Positions 36,937 to 45,650 of a DNA stretch of 64,000 bases are shown one piece after another. The stretch comes from Verrucomicrobiales bacterium. Lineage in GTDB: Bacteria; Verrucomicrobiota; Verrucomicrobiia; Limisphaerales; J093. The position numbers were made by a program, and so were the translations under genes. The DNA is taken from positions 62,001 through 126,000 of the forward strand of contig JACKPW010000013.1 of NCBI GenBank assembly GCA_024233215.1, read 5' to 3'. A model generated the notes under the pieces. It did no database searches, had not been told where the DNA came from, and saw only the letters and a list, made by a program, of their open reading frames with translations. Position 1 is the first letter of the stretch. Every line of letters starts with the position of its first letter.

Positions 36937-39360
36937 ATGCGATGTTCGTCGTCGATCCAAGGCTCCCTTCAGCACCAGGCGTGGCTCTTTGTGCGGACGG
37001 TGCTGGTGGTAATCGTCGGCAGCGCCGTTCAAGCGGGCAGCGTGATCGGATTCCAGTTTGGGAAGAACGCGCTTTGGCGGCAGACGACTGCGAGCCCGGG
37101 GTTCTCGACGGCGGATGCGGTCGAATGGGGGGCGGGTGCGGCGGTCTTACAGTTCCCTTTTGACACAGCCGAAAACGTGACCGTGTCGGAATCTGCCACC
37201 GGGGCGTCGTTTCCAATGACAGCGTACACCTACGAGGATCCGGTGGATGCGATGCCCCATGAGGACTGGTGGGGCAGTGCGACGTTCGAGTCGCGGGACG
37301 CGCTGCTGGCGGTCTGGCCGGCCGGGGGAACGGCACAGTTCGGGCGCACGTTTCCCGAGTGGTTGGAAGCCCCTCCTGACTCCGGGTCCATTCTCCTGAA
37401 CGCCATCGAGCCGGTTCAGATCCCGGAGTTCACCAACTTCGATGCCATTCAAGCCATCGATCCAAGCCAGGATTTCACGTTTCAGTGGACCCCGTGGACG
37501 AATCCCACCGGCTACATCCCGTTCAACATCTACGGGCCCGATGGCGAGGTAGGCGGTGCCGGGTTGGACGGCAGCGCGGCGGAGTTCATCATCGCGGCGG
37601 GGACACTGCAGGCAGGGGTGACCTATCGCGCGGTGGTGAACTTCAGCAGCGGCTACTTCCACACCGGCACCGAATGGGAAGGCGAGGCGGTGGGCTGGCA
37701 CTATTGGAACTACCGGACGGAGGTGGAGTTCACGCCCAAGGCTCCATCGAGGTCGCTGCCGGAGCTTCCCACCTCCAGCGAGTTTTCGCGTTGGCGGCCC
37801 CTGGGCGATGGATGGCCGGACAGCAATCACGGACTGGGAAGCCTCGCCTGGTTTCAGGGCGAACTGCATACCGGAGACTGGGGGTGGGGGGACGATCTTG
37901 TGATTGGATTAATCCCGCGATGGAACGGGGCGGCGTGGGATTCGTCTCTGTCGCCGTCAATTCAGCCCGACATCGGGGCAGCGCTGGCGGCATCGGGCAC
38001 GGAACTGCTGGCGGGAGGGGCGCACGATTTGGCGGCCTGGGATGGAGTGGCATGGCAGGTCGTTGACGGAGTCTGGCTTGAGGGAAGCGAGCTGGACGGG
38101 CTGATGGTGGCACTGGACGAGGTGGCCGACCTCGTCGCTTACGACGGGGACTTCATCGTGCCTGGCCGGTTTGTCGCCTCTGTGTTGACGGGAGGGAGTC
38201 TGGTGGAACCGCCTTGGTCTGGATATGCGTTGGCCCGCTGGGACGGCAGTTCCTGGCAGCTCCTCGCGGATATCTCGATGCAAACCCACCTTCTCCCGGA
38301 CTGGGTCGGGACGGCGTGCATCGGCGAATCCGGGGTCTATGCGAGCGGTTCCTTCAAAGGCAGGGACACTGAGAGCGGAGGCATCAGCGAGTTCGCCGGG
38401 GTGGCCCATTGGAATGGGACAGCGTGGGAACCGGTCGGCGCGGCTTTCGATGGCCCCGTGACTGCACTGGCAGTGAACGGGCAGGAACTCTACGCCGGAG
38501 GCAACTTCACCTCGGCCGGCGGCGTGCCGGCAGAGAACCTTGCCCATTGGACCGGCACGGCTTGGGAGACCGTGGGAGGGGGAACGGACGGACCCGTCCG
38601 GGTGCTGGCGTTCAGCGATGCGGACCTCTACGCGGGAGGCAACTTTAACAGCGCGGGTGGCATCGCAGCGAACCACATTGCCCGATGGGATGGCAGCGAG
38701 TGGTCGGCGCTGGACACCGGCACCGACGGCCCGGTGTTGCATCTGGCGGTGTCTCCCGAAGGCCTCTACGTGTCAGGCAACCACAGCGATGAGGAGAGTT
38801 TTGGCCTGGCTGGAGGCAAGCTGGCCAAGGACGTGGCGTTCTGGCCGTTCGACACGCGATTGTTGCCCCGGGATTTGAGTCTTACCGCGGCTCCCGGTTT
38901 GCCGTTGCGGATCCCGATTGCAGACTTGGTGCGGGACTTGGATGACAACCCAATCTCCGTGGTGTCGGTGGGGAACGGGGTTCGCGGCGGCACGGTCACA
39001 GCGGACGCCGAGTTCATCCACTACCAGCCAGGCCAACTCCGCGGAGACGATGCGTTTACCTACCGCGTGTCCAACGGGGCCGAACAGGCCAGCGGGACGG
39101 TTCGTGTAACGCTCAAGGAGGCACCAACAGGAGGTCGGGCCGAGGAGATCAGAGTTACGTCGGACTCCGTGACCATCCGGTTCAGCGGAGTGCCCGGAGC
39201 CCAGTATGACGTGCAACGCGCCGAGTCCCTGGACGAACCGGTGGAGTGGACGACGCTCACAACAGAAACCCCTCTGTCTCCCGGAGCCGATGGTTCCTTC
39301 ACCTTTACGGATACCCCTCTCCCGACCGGCGCGGCCTTCTACCGAAGCGCGAAGAGGTAA
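36937..39360 (+). CDS. Secreted propeller protein with GGNF-type repeats
   Basis: I choose the ATG at 36937 (MRCSSSIQ), which leads into a signal peptide (LFVRTVLVVIVGSAVQA) and gives 807 residues. Earlier in-frame sequence is not peptide-like. Residues about 40-290 are an uncharacterised beta-rich domain. Residues about 310-640 contain propeller-like repeats of the pattern 'W-N-G-T-A-W ... G-P-V-x-A-L ... L-Y-A-G-G-N-F-x-S-A-G-G'. A cadherin-like domain follows (DDAFTYRVSNG) and then a C-terminal tail module ending AFYRSAKR. It is probably a surface or secreted binding protein. It ends 27 bp from the convergent radical SAM gene. Confidence 0.83.
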   Translation: MRCSSSIQGSLQHQAWLFVRTVLVVIVGSAVQAGSVIGFQFGKNALWRQTTASPGFSTADAVEWGAGAAVLQFPFDTAENVTVSESATGASFPMTAYTYEDPVDAMPHEDWWGSATFESRDALLAVWPAGGTAQFGRTFPEWLEAPPDSGSILLNAIEPVQIPEFTNFDAIQAIDPSQDFTFQWTPWTNPTGYIPFNIYGPDGEVGGAGLDGSAAEFIIAAGTLQAGVTYRAVVNFSSGYFHTGTEWEGEAVGWHYWNYRTEVEFTPKAPSRSLPELPTSSEFSRWRPLGDGWPDSNHGLGSLAWFQGELHTGDWGWGDDLVIGLIPRWNGAAWDSSLSPSIQPDIGAALAASGTELLAGGAHDLAAWDGVAWQVVDGVWLEGSELDGLMVALDEVADLVAYDGDFIVPGRFVASVLTGGSLVEPPWSGYALARWDGSSWQLLADISMQTHLLPDWVGTACIGESGVYASGSFKGRDTESGGISEFAGVAHWNGTAWEPVGAAFDGPVTALAVNGQELYAGGNFTSAGGVPAENLAHWTGTAWETVGGGTDGPVRVLAFSDADLYAGGNFNSAGGIAANHIARWDGSEWSALDTGTDGPVLHLAVSPEGLYVSGNHSDEESFGLAGGKLAKDVAFWPFDTRLLPRDLSLTAAPGLPLRIPIADLVRDLDDNPISVVSVGNGVRGGTVTADAEFIHYQPGQLRGDDAFTYRVSNGAEQASGTVRVTLKEAPTGGRAEEIRVTSDSVTIRFSGVPGAQYDVQRAESLDEPVEWTTLTTETPLSPGADGSFTFTDTPLPTGAAFYRSAKR

Positions 39361-39387
39361 CCCGGATGTCTGTTGAGCCGACTCTAT

Positions 39388-40518
39388 TCACCAGCAGCGT
39401 GTAGTGAGTCGGGTGCAATTCTGGGGACGGTCGGCCGTTGGTTCAGGTCTGCACGGACCATCATCAGAGGGCCATAAGCTGATGCGGCGCCAGCTGTGCT
39501 CGAGCCAAGCCTGCACCGCATTCGTGGTCAGACGGCTGGTCTCCGCCAGATGCCTCAGTGCGGACTTGCTGCCCAACGATTTGTCCGGCCAAGGATGAAG
39601 GCGGTAGGCCAGGCCAATCTCCGACGCGATTGCTTCGACGGTCCGGAGGGCGCTGAACGCGTATTCCTGCCACCGCTCCCGCGAGCCGAACACGCCGGTG
39701 TCGAGGGGGACCCCGAGGGTGGCAGCGTGCTGGGCGATACGAGCCACGTTCTGGGCCCGGATGTTGATCGGCTCGTGGAAGACGCTGATTGGGTCGAGCG
39801 GTGCCACCGCTTCCAGGGTCGCCCGCAGGTCGGCCTCGTCGCATTCCGGATACGTCGGCGCCAGGGCCACAAAGACGTGCAATCCGGCGTCCTTTGCCGT
39901 CTGCAGCGTGGCCAGCCGTCTGCTTGGGGATGGAGCCTTCGGCTCATAGACCTTCGACAAGTCGTTTCGCAAGGTGGGCAGACTCATGCCGAAGAGCAGC
40001 CGGCGACCGAAGCTACGACACAGGTCGAAATCCTGGCGGGCCAGCGGACTGCGCGTCAGAATTCTGACGTTGAGCGTCGAGTGGTCGCGAATGAGTTCCA
40101 GCGAGCGGCGGACTAGGAACCGAGCATGTTCCGCCAACCGGCGCCGTTGCTCTGGCTCGGCATGGGGGATCACCTGGTATGGGTCCGTGGTGGAGCACAA
40201 CATGACGGCGCGGTTCCCGTCGGGTTTCAGACGGGAGGACGGTGTGTTTTCGGCGGCCCGCAGGGAGGCGAGAAACCGTTTCTCATCCCACCGACGCAGC
40301 AGGACGTAGTCCCCCCACTCCGCGTCAGGATCCGTGACCCCGTACCGGGCCAGTTTCGGCCCTTGCTTGACCGTCGCAGCGCTGGGCACGTAACAGAACC
40401 GACAGGCGTGAGAGCAGCCGACGGCGATGTTCAACGCCCAGTTGGACAGGCTCTTAAAGACGAAGTTGTTCGGGGCGATCACGGCCGGCGCCGGCCAGAG
40501 GTCGTTGATGGCTGTCAT
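39388..40518 (-). CDS. Radical SAM protein of the SPL-like type
   Basis: The product has 376 residues. The 4Fe-4S/SAM motif is C35-x3-C39-x2-C42 (GCSHACRFC), within an N-terminal region NIAVGCSHACRFCYVP typical of spore-photoproduct-lyase-like radical SAM proteins. The chain continues as a partial TIM barrel (CSTTDPYQ, RILTRSP, FGMSLPTL, ALAPTYP). The true substrate of this subfamily is unknown. DNA repair is only one possibility. It is the last gene in a long same-strand run that starts with the conjugation genes, 63 bp after the small gene upstream, so it may be cargo of the mobile element or the first host gene beyond it. Confidence 0.88.
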   Translation of the reverse strand: MTAINDLWPAPAVIAPNNFVFKSLSNWALNIAVGCSHACRFCYVPSAATVKQGPKLARYGVTDPDAEWGDYVLLRRWDEKRFLASLRAAENTPSSRLKPDGNRAVMLCSTTDPYQVIPHAEPEQRRRLAEHARFLVRRSLELIRDHSTLNVRILTRSPLARQDFDLCRSFGRRLLFGMSLPTLRNDLSKVYEPKAPSPSRRLATLQTAKDAGLHVFVALAPTYPECDEADLRATLEAVAPLDPISVFHEPINIRAQNVARIAQHAATLGVPLDTGVFGSRERWQEYAFSALRTVEAIASEIGLAYRLHPWPDKSLGSKSALRHLAETSRLTTNAVQAWLEHSWRRISLWPSDDGPCRPEPTADRPQNCTRLTTRCW

Positions 40519-40581
40519 AAAGCAAGAAGGAGAAGGGCGGAGGGAACACTGCGGCTGACGAAGAGCCGGCTTGGTCCAGGT

Positions 40582-41001
40582 TCAAGACCTCATCCGGCGC
40601 CCGGACGATTGCTTCGGTGCCTGCTGCGGCTTGATGAGGGTGCCTTCGAAAAGGCCGGGCGTATGGACGATGTGGAACGGCGGCAGGCAACAGAATTTGC
40701 AGAGAGCGAGCCTCGGAACGCGACGGTCATTGACAACGAAACTCGAGTCCATCTGGCGGAACCCATGAGAATGCGACACGCGGGCCGAGCCGGCCTTGAA
40801 GAGGCCATCGAAAACGGCCATGAGGTTGACATCCTCGCCCTTGGCCGCCTTGCCGTGGGCAAGAAGAACGCTCTTGGAAACCTCGCGAAGCACGGCTTCA
40901 TTCGGGACATGGATGAGAAACTCGACCGGGCTGGACGGGTCGTGAATCTGGTCGGCGAGGCGGCCGAAGTCGGTGGATCGAATGAAATCATCAGGGAACA
41001 T
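40582..41001 (-). CDS. Hypothetical small protein in the tra operon
   Basis: The product has 139 residues from the ATG at 41001, with no signal peptide or membrane segment. It contains C-K-F-C-C near residue 103 and several His residues. I do not recognise the family. The gene lies 9 bp after the preceding gene, is free of stops and has natural amino-acid composition in contrast to the other frames, so it is probably real. Position suggests a role linked to the conjugative element. Confidence 0.6.
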   Translation of the reverse strand: MFPDDFIRSTDFGRLADQIHDPSSPVEFLIHVPNEAVLREVSKSVLLAHGKAAKGEDVNLMAVFDGLFKAGSARVSHSHGFRQMDSSFVVNDRRVPRLALCKFCCLPPFHIVHTPGLFEGTLIKPQQAPKQSSGRRMRS

Positions 41002-41010
41002 GGCGATTTT

Positions 41011-41409
41011 TCAGTTGGAGTTGGGATTGTTCCCGGCGACCGCCGGGATCGACGGACGGGGATTGCGGTTTCGGGTTGGACCGCTGCGGGACGACCCGTA
41101 ACGGCCACCCGTTCGGTTGAGGTTCTTTTCACGCCAGCGGGCCTGGATGGCGTCGGTTGCCTTGCCGAGCCACTTCGGGTCGGTGCGCAGGGACTCAAGT
41201 TCCACAGCGGCGAAGTATTTGGTCGCGTTGGGACGTGGTTTTCCCAGCGGCCGCAACAACCCGACGGCGACAAGGACGGGAATGTCATGGGGATGAAACC
41301 CGAGGAACCACGCCGCCTGTTCGGCATCCAACCGGGCCGGCGTGAACGCGAGGGACAGGAAGTTCTTGTGTTCGGGACTCATGGCACTTGAAGCGGTATC
41401 GGCCGCCAT
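41011..41409 (-). CDS. Conserved hypothetical, HTH-like, of the conjugative module
   Basis: The product has 132 residues from 41409, or 123 if it starts at the ATG at 41382 (MSPEHKNFLSLAF). The pattern 'LDAEQAAWFLGF..HDIPVLVAVGLLRPLG' followed by 'KYFAAVELESL' reads like a MerR/excisionase-type helix-turn-helix: a helix, a turn at the 'P-x-L-V' position, then a wing. A basic, Arg/Ser-rich tail follows. It could be a regulator of the operon. I am fairly sure of the gene and less sure of the HTH reading. Confidence 0.7.
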   Translation of the reverse strand: MAADTASSAMSPEHKNFLSLAFTPARLDAEQAAWFLGFHPHDIPVLVAVGLLRPLGKPRPNATKYFAAVELESLRTDPKWLGKATDAIQARWREKNLNRTGGRYGSSRSGPTRNRNPRPSIPAVAGNNPNSN

Positions 41410-41524
41410 TGTTCTATCCGCGGAATAAGCCGCAGCGGTTGCACGGGACTGCCAGACTTCCCTCCCCTACCGCCCTCGATGCCGTGGAAACACACCTGGT
41501 TGGTCATACGCAGCTGGGTCGTGA

Positions 41525-42073
41525 TCAGTTCTGACGGTGGGAGTCTCCGTCGGGTCGCGACGGCTCCCAGGCTTTGAGCCTGTAGGCGCGCGGGCGAAAC
41601 ACGACGATGGCGCTGGGGAACGGGGCGGAATTCCGACACCCACCAAACTTGAGGCGACCCCGCATCAGTCGGATCTCCCCCTTCATCGCGTAGCGATGCC
41701 ACCAACGGGTGTCGGTGCGGGCGGGCACCAGGCAAACCACGGTGGCCCCGGCTTGGGCGGACTCGTACGCCTTCGCCATGAACGGGGCGATGCCGCGGCC
41801 GTACGGCGGGTTCATGAACACGACCTCCTGGCCCCAATCCTGTCGGAGCCCGTCCTCGGCACGGGTGAAATGCCGTTCGCACTTCGCGTTCTGATGGGTG
41901 GCACAAGGATCGAGCGTGAACCCGAATTCGGCATCGAGGGTATCGAAGAGCCCCTGCGGCGTGGACCACTCCTCGCTCCGGGACGAAAAGTGGACCGCAT
42001 GCCGGCTGACGGTGGATTCGCCGATGGCATCCAGGCCCAGTTGCCCGGGGATTGATGTCCTGCTTCGCTTCAT
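41525..42073 (-). CDS. Phage-type DNA N6-adenine methyltransferase (Dam family)
   Basis: The product has 182 residues. The catalytic motif is NPPY at residues 88-91 (MNPPYGRG), with upstream DPCAT at 55-59 and EEWSTP at 34-39, the usual signature of DNA N6-adenine methyltransferases of the phage Dam type (Pfam Dam family). It transfers a methyl group from SAM to adenine in a short DNA site. No partner restriction gene is adjacent, so it is an orphan enzyme. Carried by a conjugative element it may protect the element against host restriction, together with the ArdC-like gene at the right end. Confidence 0.93.
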   Translation of the reverse strand: MKRSRTSIPGQLGLDAIGESTVSRHAVHFSSRSEEWSTPQGLFDTLDAEFGFTLDPCATHQNAKCERHFTRAEDGLRQDWGQEVVFMNPPYGRGIAPFMAKAYESAQAGATVVCLVPARTDTRWWHRYAMKGEIRLMRGRLKFGGCRNSAPFPSAIVVFRPRAYRLKAWEPSRPDGDSHRQN

Positions 42074-42094
42074 GCGCGAGAACGGTCCGACGGC

Positions 42095-42373
42095 TCAGTT
42101 CTGGGAGGGCCCTCCCCGCTCCTGCCCCTGCCCGTGGATCCACGAATGGGCGGCATCGGCGATCTTGGCCAACAGGAGGAGATCGTCGCGCCCGAACGAG
42201 TCGGACGAACGCCAGCAACTGTTGGCAACGTCCCGGAACAGGCGCGTGAAGGTGACATTGTGACGATGACCACCGGGCGTATCGTTGGCCCAGATGGCGG
42301 CCTTGATGTGACCCAACCGGATTTCGTGGACCGGCCGGTCGGAGACGGAGGTTTTTGGAGATGTGGCGTTCAT
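42095..42373 (-). CDS. Small conserved protein of the conjugative module
   Basis: The ATG at 42373 (MNATSPKT) gives 92 residues. The central part RLGHIKAAIWANDTPGGHRHNVTFTRLFRD is a beta-hairpin-like domain followed by DSFGRDDLLLLAKIADAAHSWIHGQ, a helix. I recall this pattern as a small conserved protein found repeatedly in verrucomicrobial and planctomycete genomes, often near mobile DNA. No function is known to me. It lies 21 bp upstream of the methyltransferase gene on the same strand. Confidence 0.72.
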   Translation of the reverse strand: MNATSPKTSVSDRPVHEIRLGHIKAAIWANDTPGGHRHNVTFTRLFRDVANSCWRSSDSFGRDDLLLLAKIADAAHSWIHGQGQERGGPSQN

Positions 42374-42423
42374 GTTGAATCTGTGCGGATTGAGTTGAGG
42401 TGGACTGAACATTCGCGGACGAC

Positions 42424-43002
42424 TCAGCGGAGCGGGACTTCCCTCCCCTCTTCCAACTGCCGTTCGAGTTTTTGAACCCGGTTGGTGAGAGCCGGCGGCT
42501 CGCTGCGGATGGCGGCATTGCCCTCAAGCACCTGCCGGAGAGAGCGGGTTTGGTCATTGAACCTCTCCATGCTCTGCTGGAGCTGTTTCGACTGATCGAT
42601 GAGCTGCGCCGACGTCTCCCGCTGCGAATTGAGCTCGGCCGTAAGGGCGTCCCGGTAGAACTGGACGACATCGGCCGCGGACTCGGGCGCCGCATTACCA
42701 GCCGGAAACACCATGGCAGCCGGGGGCGCCAGGTTCGGTTGGCTTGATCGTTCCCGCCTGAAAACCGTGTGAGCCTCGTGCAAAACGTCTGGGTGGAGTG
42801 GGTCAACGTAACGCCCGACCGCATACGGGACCACCACCTCCGGATGCCAAACATTGGCCGGTCGGGCGATGGGCGACGGCCTGGGTGGGATCATGAGCCG
42901 GGGCGAACCGGCTTCGGGCCGCGAACTGCGGCAACCGGCCGAAGCCACAGCAAGGAGGACGGCCAACGTGGCGGAGCAAACGATGCGGGGATTCTGGTTC
43001 AT
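42424..43002 (-). CDS. Lipoprotein of the T4SS operon
   Basis: The ATG at 43002 (MNQNPRIV) overlaps the stop of the VirB10 gene by 4 bp, and the product has 192 residues. A lipoprotein signal with lipobox ASAGC ends near residue 24. A proline-rich part follows, then a coiled-coil-like stretch (SAQLIDQSKQLQQSMERFND) and another near the C-terminus (RVQKLERQLEEG). It should be anchored in the outer membrane. In T4SS operons a lipoprotein next to VirB9/VirB10 usually stabilises the outer-membrane core like VirB7, but this one is longer and I cannot claim homology. Confidence 0.75.
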   Translation of the reverse strand: MNQNPRIVCSATLAVLLAVASAGCRSSRPEAGSPRLMIPPRPSPIARPANVWHPEVVVPYAVGRYVDPLHPDVLHEAHTVFRRERSSQPNLAPPAAMVFPAGNAAPESAADVVQFYRDALTAELNSQRETSAQLIDQSKQLQQSMERFNDQTRSLRQVLEGNAAIRSEPPALTNRVQKLERQLEEGREVPLR

Positions 43003-43967
43003 GATTTCTTGTCCGGGATTTGAGGGGTTGCGGTTGCGACGGGAGTTGGGGATTTCAGCGGGGCATTGCCCTGACGGAGATCCGAGAGGTCGATGCGCTG
43101 GGTGACGTAGAGGTACATCTGCTTGCCACCGGGAACGCGGATGTAGATCCCATCCCGACGAACGATCTCGGCGAGTTCCTCGGCATAACGGTTGAGGACC
43201 TCGCTGGTGCCGCTGAGGGCGGCGTTCCGGGCGCTGTCGGGGAACGCGAGGCCGAACCGGGTGGTCTGGGTTTCCTGCATCCCGGAAGCCATGCCGGACA
43301 TAAACGTGGCGAGGAAGAGCTTCACCTCGGCCAGCACGTCGCTGTGCAGGACCTGTCCGCGCAAACCGGCGCTGCCATCGGTGATGCCCCAAGTCAACAA
43401 TGAGGGATGTTCCTCCCGGTCCAGTGCGATGCCGGTGAGATGCAGCTCGCTGCCGTTCTGCCAGACCAGCGTCCACTCCCCCTCCGCCACGATCCGTTCC
43501 CGCATCCGATCCGCATTGGCCCGCCCATGCACCTCCGTGCCGGTCGGCACCACCGACGCGCCATCGTGCCAGAGATCGTCGGTGACCAGGGCAATGATGG
43601 GGGTGTCGATGTTGGCCGAGTCGACCGTGTTGACCACCTGACACCGGATCAACCGGCCGTAGGGCGCATAAACTCCTGGCGGCGGTGGCTCGGCAGGCAG
43701 CGGAACGGTGATCGAAAGCGGCGCCAACGGGGCATTTGTCGACGGCTGCCGGAGTGGAACGGACACCTCCGGCACAACCGGTCGTTCCACCGAGGTGGCG
43801 GAGCCGGCGGGGGGCGGTTGATAGAGCGGCTCGACCGGATTCCCGGCGACCGGTCGCAAGGCAAATGCCAGCGCCACCACGATTATCAGAATCAGGACCA
43901 GTGCCGCCACCAGGCCGAGCCTGGTGCGGAGGAAATCGAGCAAACCGGAGATGTTCATGACCTTCAA
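42999..43967 (-). CDS. virB10: VirB10/TrbI-like T4SS core protein
   Basis: The product has 322 residues; an in-frame ATG at 43958 is also possible. There is a short cytoplasmic start, one membrane helix (VAALVLILIIVVALAFAL near 20-38), a proline-rich periplasmic linker and then the conserved VirB10 beta domain (VVNTVDSANIDTPIIALVTDD, PTGTEVHGRA, GLRGQVLHSD). VirB10 spans the envelope and links the inner-membrane ATPases to the outer-membrane pore. It overlaps the VirB9-like gene upstream and the lipoprotein gene downstream by 4 bp each. Confidence 0.87.
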   Translation of the reverse strand: MKVMNISGLLDFLRTRLGLVAALVLILIIVVALAFALRPVAGNPVEPLYQPPPAGSATSVERPVVPEVSVPLRQPSTNAPLAPLSITVPLPAEPPPPGVYAPYGRLIRCQVVNTVDSANIDTPIIALVTDDLWHDGASVVPTGTEVHGRANADRMRERIVAEGEWTLVWQNGSELHLTGIALDREEHPSLLTWGITDGSAGLRGQVLHSDVLAEVKLFLATFMSGMASGMQETQTTRFGLAFPDSARNAALSGTSEVLNRYAEELAEIVRRDGIYIRVPGGKQMYLYVTQRIDLSDLRQGNAPLKSPTPVATATPQIPDKKS

Positions 43968-44935
43968 CGGACAGCAGGAATGGTTTTCAGGAGACTCTGG
44001 CTCTGCCCGGCAGCAGGCTTGTCGGCCGTCGCCTCGGGAGCAAATCGGTTCAGCAGGACCCGAAACTCGTTTCGCGGCGACAAGTTGTTGGGGGAACCAT
44101 CCGGGCTTCCGGTGATGGCGAGGGAAATCGCGGTAGTCGCCTGGGGCGGCAGCACGCCGTCGGCGTCGGTGGCGGACTGGAAGTAGGTCCGCTCGCCGAC
44201 CTGGACCATGAGACTTTGAGGCACATACCGGATCGGCTGGTCGGTCTTGTTGCGGACCCAGATATGGAAGACCAGGGTGTCGTCGGCTGGGAACCGGAGC
44301 ACCTGCAAGAGCCAGGTGGCGTAGTCACCATGGTCCTGAATCTTGTTGATCACGACCCGCTCGACTCCCGCCACCAAACCGGGGTGTTGCGATTTCAGTA
44401 GGTTGTAGTTATTCGCGGTATCCAGCAGGGCGAGCAAACGCTCCGGTGTGGGCAAGGGACTCGGGTCGACCGGGAGCAGGGCTTTGGAAACCTGCTGTGT
44501 GGGCCTTGCAGGACGATAGACCGGTTCCTCGAAGATCAGCGAAAGGCACGGATGCTCCGACTCGACCAGTTCAAGGACGTAGGTCTGGTGCTGCCAGATG
44601 ACATTCAGCGAGGCGGAGACCTTCAACCGGGTGGCCTGGAGGGAGAAAAACTCCTGGCCGGGCTGAAAGGACACGAGGAAACGCGCCTCAGGATGCGGTT
44701 CGGTGGCGATGAACACCGCCTCGAGCCCGGCAATCGGGCTGGGGAACCGGACGGTGGTGAGACGGTCGAGGGCCACCGGCACGGTGACCACCGTGTTCGG
44801 GTCCAACGCCAGCCGCTGGATACGGTTGGTCGCGTCGGCCCTGGCAGCGAGCGCAAGCAGCAGGCAGACGACACCGTTCATTCCCCACCGCCCAAGCCGG
44901 CGGGTGACCCGATTGCTTTGGCGCATGCGACGCAT
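43964..44935 (-). CDS. virB9: VirB9/TrbG-like T4SS protein
   Basis: The product has 323 residues from the ATG at 44935; a second ATG is 9 codons later and in-frame. A hydrophobic signal lies at about residues 17-33 (MNGVVCLLLALAARADA). The first third resembles VirB9/TrbG by the pattern of a beta strand carrying 'V-T-V-P-x-x-x-D-R-L-T-T-V-R-F-P'. The C-terminal third (FPADDTLVFHIWVRNKTDQPIRY) is Ig-like. The order VirB8-VirB9-VirB10 in the neighbours supports the call. VirB9 forms the outer-membrane core ring with VirB7 and VirB10. Sequence similarity is weak, so the name rests partly on context. Confidence 0.65.
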   Translation of the reverse strand: MRRMRQSNRVTRRLGRWGMNGVVCLLLALAARADATNRIQRLALDPNTVVTVPVALDRLTTVRFPSPIAGLEAVFIATEPHPEARFLVSFQPGQEFFSLQATRLKVSASLNVIWQHQTYVLELVESEHPCLSLIFEEPVYRPARPTQQVSKALLPVDPSPLPTPERLLALLDTANNYNLLKSQHPGLVAGVERVVINKIQDHGDYATWLLQVLRFPADDTLVFHIWVRNKTDQPIRYVPQSLMVQVGERTYFQSATDADGVLPPQATTAISLAITGSPDGSPNNLSPRNEFRVLLNRFAPEATADKPAAGQSQSLLKTIPAVR

Positions 44936-44942
44936 GAGCGGT

Positions 44943-45650
44943 TCAGCGTTTGGCCGGGGTGTCAACCGGAGCGGGGGTGGATGGGCTAGATGGGTTGTCA
45001 TAAGCCAAAGTGAATTCCGTGACGATGGTGGGCTGTCTGCGGCTCTTGAGGAGGTCCGGGTTGGGCCGGAACGTGAGCCGCAGTCGGAAGGGCAGGACCT
45101 CGGTAAAGGGGGAATTACGATACAGACCCGTGCGCAACAGCTGCCCGGTGACCTCGATTTGGACACGGTCATCGCGGGTCTCGATGGCGTTGATGCGATG
45201 CACCTGCGGTTTCTGCTGGATATGGCGGTCGTGAAACTCGGCGGCCTCGAGATTCTTGAGCTGGAGCGCCTGGGCGATGGCTTGCCGACCGAACATGGCG
45301 TCGAGGACCTCCGGCTGGTCGTAGCCGTCGGGATTGCGGAGCAGGAGCGCGTTCGCCGCGAGCAGGCTCTGTTGGACATGCAGCTCCTTGGCCGCCGCAA
45401 ACGTGTTGCCGGGGGCCAGCACCCAGTTGCCAGCCGGATCAAGCACCACGAAGCGGACTCCCCGGCGGGCCTGCGACATGGTGAGCATGAGAGCCAGCGC
45501 GGTGATGAGCAGGGCCAGCAGGGCAACCGCCATGGCCAACCGGGCAAGCCGGTCCTTGTGGGCGAAGAAGGCTCCCCAGGAGAAGGGGCGACCGCGAGCA
45601 GCAATCCGCTCGTTGACAGTGGGAGTGGTACGGGGAGTTTCCATGGGCAT
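44943..45650 (-). CDS. virB8: VirB8/TrbF-like T4SS inner-membrane protein
   Basis: The product has 235 residues. The layout fits VirB8/TrbF: a short basic N-terminus, one membrane helix (AMAVALLALLITALALMLTM near 40-60) and a periplasmic alpha/beta domain of about 170 residues (VHRINAIETRDDRVQIEVTGQL, then FRLRLTFRPNP). VirB8 is an assembly factor that nucleates the T4SS in the inner membrane. The start codon overlaps the stop of the VirB6 gene (TGATG), and the next gene starts only 7 bp after its stop. An in-frame ATG two codons later could also serve. Confidence 0.78.
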   Translation of the reverse strand: MPMETPRTTPTVNERIAARGRPFSWGAFFAHKDRLARLAMAVALLALLITALALMLTMSQARRGVRFVVLDPAGNWVLAPGNTFAAAKELHVQQSLLAANALLLRNPDGYDQPEVLDAMFGRQAIAQALQLKNLEAAEFHDRHIQQKPQVHRINAIETRDDRVQIEVTGQLLRTGLYRNSPFTEVLPFRLRLTFRPNPDLLKSRRQPTIVTEFTLAYDNPSSPSTPAPVDTPAKR

